Part shown: positions 19,201 to 29,256 of the stretch, piece by piece
Numbering within the stretch: position 1 is the stretch's first letter
How the letters are laid out: each line of letters begins with the position of its first letter
Assembly: GCA_037179515.1 (NCBI GenBank)
Contig: JAXCGZ010022667.1
Location: forward strand, 62,001 to 126,000
DNA: 64,000 nucleotides
Direction: 5' to 3'
DNA from: Halocaridina rubra
Taxonomy: Eukaryota; Arthropoda; Malacostraca; Decapoda; Atyidae
Program-made: the position numbers and the translations under genes
Notes under the pieces: generated by a model
Databases searched by the model: none
Told to the model about the DNA's origin: nothing
What the model saw: only the letters and a program-made list of their open reading frames with translations

Positions 19201-20586
19201 TGAGAACGTCTTCAACGACCTCCCAAGCATTACCGCTAGCCTTGCGCATTATGTCAGATTGACTGACCCAGAGCCATTTCGGCATTCCTATGGTCTTCCC
19301 CACCAGCTGTCCGTATGGCTGAAGGAAGATCTTGACACTTGGGTCTGCCTCGGAATAGTTGAAAAGAGCATTTCGCCTTGGTGTTCGCCGTTACTGGCAG
19401 TGCGTAAGCGAGATGGCAGTCATAGGTTCTGCCTTGACTGTCGTAAGCTTAACTCCCGTACCATCTTTGATGGAGAGCCCATTGCTGACGCCGAGCATAT
19501 TTTCTCTTTGCTCTCCCAAGCCCGTTACCTGTCCAAGTTGGATCTGGCCAGTGGATTTTGGCAAGTCCCGCTGAGCGAGACTACCAAGCCTCTAACAGCC
19601 TTTTCCACAAGATATGGTCTATACCAGTTCAGGGTCATGCCTTTTGGTATGGTAAATGCCCCTGCCTGCTTCAGCAGACTCATGAGGATAGTACTACAGG
19701 ATCTCGACAATGTTTCGTGCTTTATAGACGACATCCTGGTGCATTCTCAGGATTGGTCATCGCACCTCGAGACTCTACGCAGAGTTCTCACTCGTCTGAA
19801 CCAGCATGGACTTCATTTAAACCTTCCAAATGTGAGATTGTTTCACACAATTGCAGTATCTCGGCCACGTGGTTGGAGGAGTTATGTCCCCTTTACATGA
19901 CAGGGTACAAGCTATTAAGGATATGGAGAAACCTGCCACTGTCACTCAACTGAGATCATTCCTGGGTAGTGTCGGCTACTACCAACGGTTCATTCAACAC
20001 TTTAATATTATCGCTGCCCCTTTGCAGCAAATGACCTCCTCAAAGCAAGGTAACACCTCCCCTGTCCAATGGACCGATGAAGCGGAGAGAGCATTTTTCA
20101 AGCCCCGAGAAGCATTGGTGGGTGAGCCAGTATTACAACTGGTAAACCATGATTTTCCATTTATCTTGCAGACCGACGCCTCAGACGAAGGCCTGGGTGC
20201 CGTGCTCTTGCAAGCCCGATCAAATAACTCAGCAAGAAGTAGCTCCAGTGCGATATGCAAGCCGCAGGCTTTGCCCTGCAGAGTGAAATTACTCCACCGT
20301 GGAGAAGGAAGCTCTAGCTGCATATTGGGCCATAAAGAAATTTGAAGTTCATCTGAATGGCCAACATTTTACACTGAGAACTGACCACCGACCTCTCCTA
20401 TATTTACAGACTGCAAACAAGCTAAATCCTTTCCTGAAAAGGTGGGCACTTTACCTGTATCTTTTCAAATTCACTGCCCAACATGTTCATGACAAGGACA
20501 ATGACCTTGCTGATCTACTAAGTCGACGGTCATTACCCTCAGATGAGGAAGCTGGCGCTGTTAGCCTAAATTTGACTAGTCAGTAA
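16227..20586 (+). pseudogene. Broken Gmr1-like polyprotein of element B
   Basis: This is the same polyprotein as in C but with many lesions. A TGA at 16,356-16,358 replaces a Trp codon 33 codons into the frame. About 20 bases are missing near 17,575, just before the integrase finger. A base is lost near 18,355 in the integrase tail. A SINE lies at 18,750-18,963. Small indels occur near 19,826-19,875 in RT and near 20,232 before RNase H. Long open pieces remain at 16,371-17,783, 17,566-18,396, 18,941-19,900 and 20,299-20,586. The protease DTGAN, integrase SDNG and RT FIDD motifs are still readable. The coiled-coil repeat differs from C, with fewer and different EAQAQ units. It cannot make a full protein, so it would depend on other copies. 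Confidence 0.93.
18750..18963 (+). mobile_element. SINE1 copy inside the pol of element B
   Basis: This tRNA-derived SINE has a head tagcctgctggctagtacag with an A-box-like start (TGGCTAGTACAGTGG) and a degenerate B box (GGTTCCCGTCC, near 18,811). Its body contains ttactggcaggaactgctgtgg. The 3' end, aatacccattgtattgaaatgg then aataaag, is followed by a (TTTG)n-like tail instead of the ATT tail of other copies. Element A shows the empty site. About eight bases of target (ttacttcc) are absent here, so there is no clean target duplication. Confidence 0.88.
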
Positions 20587-21198
20587 AGATTACTTCTCTG
20601 ATGTGTTGTTTATTTTTTATGTTTATCTTTTATGTCTTTAATACTGTACTGTACTTGTTTATTTTAGCATACAAACTTTACTCCTAATGGAAGACGAAAA
20701 AGATGAAGAATATTTCTTTGATCGTAGTTTTATATTTCCCTTTGTGGGACTCCGAAAGCCAAAATATAGCGGAAACATTTTAGTTTAGTGTTGAGTAGCT
20801 GAATCTGTTTTAAATCCAGTAGCCAATGTTAATGACGACTTGGTTCATATTTTCCATTTGCGTATACTGTAGTTTTCTTTTTTTTATATATTATTGCCTT
20901 CTTGCATGTGAAGCATTCTTAAACTTAAATATTGATATTCACTGATATCTAACTGTGATTTTAATTTTCTTTAAATCTGAATATGATCACATTTCTTTTA
21001 TGTTTTGCATGTCATTTAATGTTTTGTGTATAAAACTTGTTCACTTTTCCTAATAGTATGATATGTTCCAGTGGTGGATCCCATTCTTATTGTTCATTTG
21101 TTCTTTTCCATGAGAAGGATATCTCATCCCTCATAATAATACTGAAGTCACCGTAACTTCCTCTGTTCTATTTTCGCCTTCTGTAGTAGAATTTTGCT
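20587..21198 (+). other. 3' untranslated region of element B
   Basis: This AT-rich sequence is colinear with 2099-2714. A deletion has removed the end of the region together with the first bases of the 3' LTR: gtagtagaattttgct runs straight into cgctcaaagtc. Confidence 0.7.
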
Positions 21199-22571
21199 CG
21201 CTCAAAGTCACCAGAGGCTGTTAGATGCCTTATTAGTTAATTTAGTAACTTAACTGTTATTTTTCTAACTAAAAAAATAATTCCCACTTCTTGACTTTTG
21301 CAGATTATGATTATTTGCAATTTATATCTTAGCTTATAGCTAATTTTAAATATATCTTATTTACTATTCTTGTGCGTGTAGAAGCAGAGGCCGATATAAA
21401 GGCTGCTCCTACCTTTCTACCTTTTCAGTAAACCTATCAGATACGTTTTGTTTACAATTTTCCTATTATAAAATAGCTCTTGCTGATAATTTTATTATAA
21501 ATTTGACCTTGCTGTTATGTCATTAGCCTGTCTAGATACATTTCAGTAGCTTCTTTATTATTTGAGTACTCAAATTTCGTCTCCTACAATGCACAGAATG
21601 TTCTAGAGATTGTTTACCAGTAACCTAACTTTCCATTATTATTCTCTTTGTATTTTATTTGCTTCCACTTGTTGCACCTAAAATACTGTCCCTCCCTTGC
21701 ATCTCTGCTATAATTGCCTGCCAGGGACCACCACTAAAGTAGTCCTTAAATGATATCAGAGCCAGTTACTGCTCTAGAAATATATCCTACAGATGATGTC
21801 ACCAGGAGGGACAATGGAGCGCTCTCATTTGGCGGCCAAACATCCCAGAGGCAGCATCTCGCCTCAGCAGTCAAGTTTATTTCTAACCTTATTTACGTGG
21901 CATCTTCACAGGAATTCATCTGGCACAAACAAGGTGAGGGATAGTGTATGGTAAAGCTCATGGGTCAAGCAAATTGGTTTTTCGAGAATTAGTTACATTC
22001 GTTACTGGTTAAATCCTACGAATTTTTTCTCAGAATCCATTCCCCAAACGAAATTTTGTAGATTACCTGACTGGAATCTCACTTGCCAAAGTTAATTCCT
22101 TAACCTGGAAATTACAGCTGATATACATTGCTAAGAAGTTTTTTCATTGACTGTGATAAACAAAAATCTCATCCTCTGAAGACTGGTTGTGAGCCTGTAA
22201 AAATCTATCCCTTCTCCTAATAAATTCTAATTTCATTTCACCCATTTCTATCATCGTAAATAAAGTGTTTTACGTCAAAAACTCGTGAAAAAAGCTATTT
22301 GCTATATAAATTGCAAATAATTAATCATTTAACTAAAGTGTTTTATGCTATAAACTGCAAATAATTAAAGGTAATTTTACCCTGTTGGCTTTGCAAATAT
22401 ATCCTGTTAACCACAATCTAATGAACGCATACTGTATTTATCTTGCTAATTCTTAATATGTTGGGGATAAAGTGTTTTGAGTTATAAGTTGCAAATACTT
22501 CAAAAGGTGGTTTTGCGCCCTCTTTTTTCATTGCAAACAGTTCTTGATAACCAAAAGTGAATGAATACTGT
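21199..22571 (+). repeat. 3' LTR of element B, first part (long-type LTR)
   Basis: This LTR lacks about 15 bases of its start and is cut by the BEL insertion at 22,571. It resumes at 33,580. Downstream of the TATA-like site (21,396) it carries a different module of about 195 bp (21,420-21,615) where A and C have about 50 bp. The minus-strand LTR at 62,336-64,000 has the same long module. Confidence 0.88.
22567..22571 (+). repeat. Target-site duplication ACTGT, left copy (BEL)
   Basis: ACTGT precedes the BEL left LTR and recurs at 33,580-33,584. The empty site, gaatactgtatttatctcg, is seen in the other LTRs (for example near 6435). Confidence 0.92.
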
Positions 22572-23483
22572 TGTGGTGACTATTCCCAGAATGCCTGCTT
22601 TCACCTGGTCAATGAATAGTCTACTCTCAGTTTTTTGCAGGCTACCGTACACAAAAATATTTACTCCACCAACTTCAAATAAAGTTGGGCTAAAACTTAC
22701 TGGCTTATAATTAAATATAAGACAAACTGTACGGTACTAAAGGGGAAGGGCATGAGTTACGTTTGCTTAATAGTTAGTGGAGAACTCCCACTGGTTCATA
22801 ACACAAATACACTAAATAATATTAACTGAACACTGCATAAATCCAGGCTTAAATAAAAGACTCATCGATAAAATATAAAAAATATATTGAAAAAAAGTTA
22901 ATATTATAATGGAGCAATATTTCAGCCCAAAAGAAAAGGTTAAATTTTACAAAATAACAAAGAGTTATTGCTCCAGGCACGACTGCTGGACATATCAAAA
23001 TAAACAACACTTAATATCAAGAAAAATAATTGTTCAAAATCCAAAAACTTTATGCAATATTAAAACAGAGTCACTGCTTGACAAATTCGACAGCACTAGT
23101 CCAAGGGGCGAAATGGGAGGCTCATAAATTTACACGAATTTTACGAGTCTCTAACAATAGGTCATCACCTGATGCTGTCCTCAGAGAGAGTCCTCATCTG
23201 TTCTGTAAACAAATCAGACGAGCATCACATTCTAAAATAAAAGGATATAATTTTATCATATTATACATAATTAAGGATTTCCTAAGATTTAGATTAGCTT
23301 TACAAACAAATTCCAATTATTCATGAGAAAATGATGAATTAATGACAAAATAAATGATTGGTTTAATATAGTCTTTCAAACGAATATATACATGTAGGCT
23401 GATGCAATGCTAATTATGGTATTACAATAAAACACACACAAGGTATAACTAATGAAACTGTGTGTGATAGACAGATCACCACA
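22572..23483 (-). repeat. 3' LTR of the BEL element (left in window)
   Basis: On the plus strand it reads TGTGGTGACT...GATCACCACA, with TG...CA ends. It is nearly identical to the right LTR: scattered substitutions and about one base of length difference. Confidence 0.92.
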
Positions 23484-23493
23484 CTCTCCCCCC
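23484..23493 (-). promoter_or_regulatory. Polypurine tract of the BEL element
   Basis: On the minus strand GGGGGGAGAG directly precedes the 3' LTR, the expected position for the plus-strand primer. Confidence 0.85.
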
Positions 23494-23581
23494 AAAAAGG
23501 GTAGGAAGCTAAATAAATCACATGTACAAACATAATAAAGTGTAGAAGAAAAACAGAATATTTAAAGGCATCATTTACAAC

Positions 23582-23783
23582 CTATCCTACTCCAACTGAG
23601 TTGAAGGGTCTAACAAATCTGAATCTTTCCTCTGGTAAAAGAGGGGGAACTGGTTGAGAGATCGTCTTGCCAACTGCCTTTTTACACAAAATACATGTTT
23701 TTAATATTTTCTTCACAATAACTCTACCTTTAGAGATCCAAAACTGTTTCCTAAGTCCTGACAACATTTGTCCTAATCCACAA
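23582..23783 (-). pseudogene. BEL integrase N-terminal fragment
   Basis: On the minus strand this encodes the second half of a BEL-type integrase zinc-binding domain (LRKQFWISKGR and CILCKK). It continues to the start of the catalytic core (RFVRPFNSVGVG), where the family normally has an F-x-x-V-G-x-D-like block. A stop follows at once, and only about 90 noncoding bases separate it from the polypurine tract. The first half of the zinc domain (HYHIQHHHCG) lies at the low-coordinate end of the next BEL piece (24,178). The LINE1-b insertion separates the two halves. Confidence 0.82.
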
Positions 23784-24177
23784 TGAGAATGGGTACAAGT
23801 GCAAGAAGGCCCAAGCTTGACTACTCGGTGGCTGGAGTACAACTTCAAGAGACAGAAAATGAGAGAGATCTAGGAGTAAACATACTGGCAGATTTGTCTC
23901 CAGAAATACATATAAATGGCGTAGTAAGGGCAGCATATGCATTCTTATCAAATGTAAGGGTAGCCTTCAGGCACATGGACAAGGAAATGTTCAGAAATAT
24001 TTATGTAACCTATGTGAGGCCAAAACTCGAATATGCAGCCCCCTTTTGGAATCCGCACTTGAAAAAGCACATAGCTAAGCTTGAAAAAGTTCAATGACAT
24101 GCCACGAAACTGGTGCCAGAAATACGCAATCTCAGTTATGATGAGAGGCTGAGGGAATTAGACTTACCATCACTCGA
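23784..24177 (+). mobile_element. LINE1-b fragment in BEL integrase
   Basis: About 394 bp of LINE1 ORF2, from RMGTSARRPKLDY to the EIRNLSYDERL region, truncated at both ends. It carries a TGA in caatgacatg near 24,093 that is shared with the hybrid copy at 25,576-26,758 but not with LINE1-a. It ends abruptly at cactcgaagc against BEL sequence cacaatgatgatg. Confidence 0.85.
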
Positions 24178-25575
24178 AGCCACAATGATGATGTTGAATA
24201 TGATAATGAACTATTATAAGTTTGGGCAATGGATGTTTGGCAGGTAAGTAAATTGGAAATTGTGCTTCAGGAGATAGATCTGAATTCTGTAATCTACTGC
24301 CACAACAAATTAACTGATCTTCGTTCAAATGTAAATCTAATTGTTTGACTAAATTCATGAGTTCTGAAGCTGGTTTAGCACTTTGCTCAGGTCGTTTCAA
24401 AAATGCAAATAAAGTAGGAAAACTTTGTAACTGGGCTAATCTAATACAAGCATGAAGAGTATTCAACCTGAACTTGTCGTGGAAATAATGATTACAGAAC
24501 TGCTTTACATATGACATGATTCTCATAACTTTAGTAAGAGATGAATATTTACTCATCTCAAAATGAGGAAGTATGGGTTCATTAACATTAGGTTCTGGTA
24601 AAATCTCATACACTATTGTAGAATTAACAATGAACTTTTTCTGTTGTGGATATTCTGATGGATTAAGCAAAAATGAAGGTCCATGTCTCCACATGACATT
24701 GCTATTCAACTTTGATACACTAACACCTCTGGTCAATATATCTGCAGGATTCTCTCTAGATGGGACATGTAAAATGTTCAAATCAAACTTAGATCGCAAA
24801 TTGCGAATTTCACACACTCTGTTTCTCACAAAAACATCTGATGATGAATCATGATACACCCAATTAATGGCAACTTCACTGTCACACCATATAGTGCAAC
24901 CTTTGAATGCTAATTTCTCATAGCCTGCTGGCTAGTACAGTGGTAACGCGCTGGCTTCGCATTCACGAGGTCGAAAGATCGGTTCCCGTCCAAGACCGAG
25001 AGTTTAAGCTGTTTACTGGCAGGAACTGCTGTGGCAGGGCACCACAGTGGGGGGTTGGGGATTGCCCCGGCTAACGAATACCCATTGTATTGTAATGGAA
25101 ATAAAGGTTTATTATTATTATTATTATTATTATTATCATTAGACAAGAGTGTCTGAGCCAATCCTGAGGCTAAAGTAAGTGAGAGTAACTCTAACTTAGG
25201 AATGGTGAGTGGAGGATTTGGTGATACTCTTACTTTACTCATAATGATATCACTAGATTTGCTTCTTAAGTCCACAGCATATGCAACTAATCCATACGCT
25301 ACTTTAGATGAATCATAAAATATGTGCAAATTTGATACACCAGGGACAATTACAAATCTAGGATATTGAATGGTTGACAACTGATTCAAATCTCTGCAAA
25401 TAACTGAAAATTCTTGTAAAAGGATCTGGCAAAGGTTCATCCCAAGAATACTTACTTCTCCATAATTTTGAAATGAATAACTTTCCCTCGATCAAGATTG
25501 GTGATAACAATCCTAAAGGATCAAATACACTAGCAATTACAGATACAACTGATCTCTTGGTGATTTGATGATGCA
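24178..25575 (-). pseudogene. BEL pol middle segment, copy 1 (A17/RNase H to integrase start)
   Basis: On the minus strand the segment begins with ITKRSVVSVIASVFDPLGLL, typical of the A17 region of BEL/Pao polyproteins. An RNase H-like block (FYDSSKVAYGLVAYAVDL) follows, then NILHVPSRENPADILTRG and the start of the integrase zinc finger. A SINE1 splits it at 24,921-25,137. Joining the minus-strand pieces across the inserts gives one continuous BEL reading order. Copy 2 of this segment lies at 26,759-28,170. Confidence 0.88.
24921..25137 (+). mobile_element. SINE1 copy in BEL, copy 1
   Basis: This is a full-length-looking SINE1 (tagcctgctgg head, B-box-like ggttcccgtcc near 24,981). Its body ends aatacccattgtattgtaatggaaataaaggttt with an (ATT)n tail. 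It is duplicated with its host segment at 27,501-27,731, where the tail is longer by about five triplets. Confidence 0.9.
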
Positions 25576-26758
25576 CTCACTCCTCCAAATCTTACAGGAA
25601 AGAGAGGGCTGGGCAGATTGCATATTCCTAGACTTCCAGAAAGCGTTTGACACTGTTCCACATGGGAGACTTATTAGGAAGCTGCAATCAATGGCTAGAA
25701 TAGGTGGAAATGTTTTGGAATGGATAAAAACTTACTTAGAAGGAAGGGAACAGACGGTTAGAGTAAGACACTCAGTGTCTGAATGGAGAAGAGTTAGTAG
25801 TGGAGTTCCACAGGGTTCAGTTTTAGGGCCACTTTTGTTCCTTGTATATGTAAATGACCTACCAGAGTCTGTAAATTCATTCATGAATATGTTTGCAGAT
25901 GATGCAAAGATTGTGAAGAAAGTAAAAAACGAGAACAATGGTAGAGAACTTCAGGAGGATCTAAATAATCTGCATGAGTGGTCAGAAAAGTGGCTAATGA
26001 AATTCAATACTTCAAAATGTAAGGTAATGAGAATGGGTACAAGTGCAAGAAGGCCCAAGCTTGACTACTCGGTGGCTGGAGTACAACTTCAAGTGACAGA
26101 AAATGAGAGAGATCTAGGAGTAAACATACTGGCAGATTTGTCTCCAGAAATACATATAAATGGCATAGTAAGGGCAGCATATGCATTCTTATCAAATGTA
26201 AGGGTAGCCTTCAGGCACATGGACAAGGAAATGTTCAGAAATATTTATGTAACCTATGTGAGGCCAAAACTCGAATATGCAGCCCCCTTTTGGAATCCGC
26301 ACTTGAAAAAGCACATAGCTAAGCTTGAAAAAGTTCAATGACATGCCACGAAACTGGTGCCAGAAATACGCAATCTCAGTTATGATGAGAGGCTGAGGGA
26401 ATTAGACTTACCATCACTCTAAGCTAGAAGAGTGAGGGGGGATATGGTGACAGTCTTTAAATTCCTTCATGGTTATGATAGAGTGGATAGGGATGGATAT
26501 TTTGATATGGCTGGCTCTAGAACTAGAGGTCATAATTTGAAGCTTCGTAAGAAAACTTCTTTGCAGGATGTAAGGAAATACTTTTTCAGTGTAAGAGTAG
26601 TTGATAATTGGAATTGGCTAAGCGAGGAGGTAGTTAATGCTATCTCAATGCATAGTTTTAAGGACAGGTATGATAAGTATCACTAAGTATAAAATGGAAC
26701 CGATCAGGAGACGGGAAGATACGAGCTTTGGGCTCTTTCCCGTAAACACAATTAGGTA
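25576..26758 (+). mobile_element. Hybrid LINE1 copy at the duplication junction in BEL
   Basis: A 5'-truncated LINE1 with RT motifs DFQKAFDTVPHGRLI, GVPQGSVLGPLL and FADDAKI, and the C-terminal region. Its left junction (tttgatgatgcac, then the LINE) equals that of LINE1-a at 28,171. Its right junction (aggtaat, then cacaatgatgatg) and the diagnostic caatgacatg TGA match LINE1-b at 23,784. That is the product expected from crossing-over between the two copies. A further TAA lies at about 26,420, so the ORF is broken into 25,565-26,341 and 26,432-26,686. Confidence 0.85.
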
Positions 26759-27687
26759 ATCACAATGATGATGTTGAATATGATAATGAACTATTATAAG
26801 TTTGGTCAATGGATGTTTGGCAGGTAAGTAAATTGGAAATTGTGCTTCAGGAGATAGATCTGAATTCTGTAATCGACTGCCACAACAAATTAACGGATCT
26901 TCGTTCAAATGTAAATCTAATTGTTTGACTAAATTCATGTGTTCTGAAGCTGGTTTAGCACTTTGCTCAGGTCGTTTCAAAAATGCAAATAAAGTAGGAA
27001 AACTTTGTAACTGGGCTAATCTAATACAAGCATGAAGAGTATTCAACCTGAACTTGTCGTGGAAATAATGATTACAGAACTGCTTTACATATGACATGAT
27101 TCTCATAACTTTAGTAAGAGATGAATATTTACTCATCTCAAAATGAGGAAGTATGGGTTCATTAACATTAGGTTCTGGTAAAATCTTATACACTATTTTA
27201 GAATTAACAATGAACTTTTTCTGTTGTGGATATTCTGATGGATTAAGCAAAAATGAAGGTCCATGTCTCCACATGACATTGCTATTCAACTTTGATACAC
27301 TAACACCTCTGGTCAATATATCTGCAGGATTCTCTCTAGATGGGACATGTAAAATGTTCAAATCAAACTTAGATCGCAAATTGCGAATTTCACACACTCT
27401 GTTTCTCACAAAAACATCTGATGATGAATCATGATACACCCAATTAATGGCAACTTCACTGTCACACCATATAGTGCAACCTTTGAATGCTAATTTCTCA
27501 TAGCCTGCTGGCTAGTACAGTGGTAACGCGCTGGCTTCGCATTCACGAGGTCGAAAGATCGGTTCCCGTCCAAGACCGAGAGTTTAAGCTGTTTACTGGC
27601 AGGAACTGCTGTGGCAGGGCACCACAGTGGGGGGTTGGGGCTTGCCCCGGCTAACGAATACCCATTGTATTGTAATGGAAATAAAGG

Positions 27688-27731
<44 letters not shown>

Positions 27732-28170
27732 CATTAGACAAGAGTGTCTGAGTCAATCCTGAGGCTAATGTAAGTGAGAGTAACTCTAACTTAGGAATGG
27801 TGAGTGGAGGATTTGGTGATACTCTTACTTTACTCATAATGATATCACTAGATTTGCTTCTTAAGTCCACAGCATATGCAACTAATCCATATGCTACTTT
27901 AGATGAATCATAAAATATGTGCAAATTTGATACACCAGGGACAATTACAAATCTAGGATATTGAATGATTGACAACTGATTCAAATCTCTGCAAATAACT
28001 GAAAATTCTTGTAAAAGGATCTGGCAAAGGTTCATCCCAAGAATACTTACTTCTCCATAATTTTGAAATGAATAACTTTCCCTCGATCAAGATTGGTGAT
28101 AACAATCCTAAAGGATCAAATACACTAGCAATTACAGATACAACTGATCTCTTGGTGATTTGATGATGCA
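26759..28170 (-). pseudogene. BEL pol middle segment, copy 2
   Basis: A near-exact repeat of 24,178-25,575 on the minus strand: the same A17 block, RNase H-like block and start of the integrase finger, again split by SINE1 (27,501-27,731). Only scattered substitutions and the longer ATT tail separate the two copies, so the duplication is young compared with the element. Confidence 0.88.
27501..27731 (+). mobile_element. SINE1 copy in BEL, copy 2
   Basis: This is the duplicate of the SINE1 at 24,921, at the same position in the BEL sequence, with a longer (ATT)n tail. Confidence 0.9.
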
Positions 28171-29256
28171 CACACTCCTCCAAATCTTACAAGAAAGAGA
28201 GGGCTGGGCAGATTGCATATTCCTAGACTTCCAGAAAGCGTTTGACACTGTTCCACATGGGAGACTTATTAGGAAGCTGCAATCAATGGCTAGAATAGGT
28301 GGAAATGTTTTGGAATGGATAAAATCTTACTTAGAAGGAAGGGAACAGACGGTTAGAGTAAGACACTCAGTGTCTGAATGGAGAAGAGTTAGTAGTGGAG
28401 TTCCACAGGGTTCAGTTTTAGGGCCACTTTTGTTCCTTGTATATGTAAATGACCTACCAGAGTCTGTAAATTCATTCATGAATATGTTTGCAGATGATGC
28501 AAAGATTGTGAAGAAAGTAAAAAACGAGAACAATGGTAGAGAACTTCAGGAGGATCTAAATAATCTGCATGAGTGGTCAGAAAAGTGGCTAATGAAATTC
28601 AATACTTCAAAATGTAAGGTAATGAGAATGGGTACAAGTGCAAGAAGGCCCAAGCTTGACTACTCGGTGGCTGGAGTACAACTTCAAGAGACAGAAAATG
28701 AGAGAGATCTAGGAGTAAACATACTGGCAGATTTGTCTCCAGAAATACATATAAATGGCATAGTAAGGGCAGCATATGCATTCTTATCAAATGTAAGGGT
28801 AGCCTTCAGGCACATGGACAAGGAAATGTTCAGAAATATTTATGTAACCTATGTGAGGCCAAAACTCGAATATACAGCCCCCTTTTGGAATCCGCACTTG
28901 AAAAAGCACATAGCTAAGCTTGAAAAAGTTCAAAGACATGCCACGAAACTGGTGCCAGTTTGATAGAGTGGATAGGGATGGATATTTTGATATGGCTGGC
29001 TCTAGAACTAGAGGTCATAGTTTGAAGCTTCGTAAGAAAACTTCTTTGCAGGATGTAAGGAAATACTTTTTCAGTGTAAGAGTAGTTGATAATTGGAATT
29101 GGCTAAGCGAGGAGGTAGTTAATGCTATCTCAATCCATAGTTTTAAGGACAGGTATGATAAGTATCACTAAGTATAAAATGGAACCGATCAGGAGACGGG
29201 AAGATACGAGCTTTGGGCTCTTTCCCGTAAACACAATTAGGTAATCACAATTAGGT
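28171..29256 (+). mobile_element. LINE1-a in BEL pol
   Basis: A 5'-truncated LINE1 carrying the RT core (QKAFDTVPHG, PQGSVLGP, FADDAKI). About 140 bp are deleted near 28,956, so the RT C-terminus is joined out of frame. It ends with two units of a 14-bp tail (aattaggtaatcac). It interrupts the BEL protein exactly between SSKKVIT and ITKRSVV, which are contiguous in the uninterrupted element. Confidence 0.88.

Noticed and set aside
24981..24991. tRNA gene candidates in SINE1 and SINE2 heads
   Set aside because: Promoter boxes are present, but the acceptor stem does not pair and the sequences continue into SINE bodies, with target duplications around SINE2.
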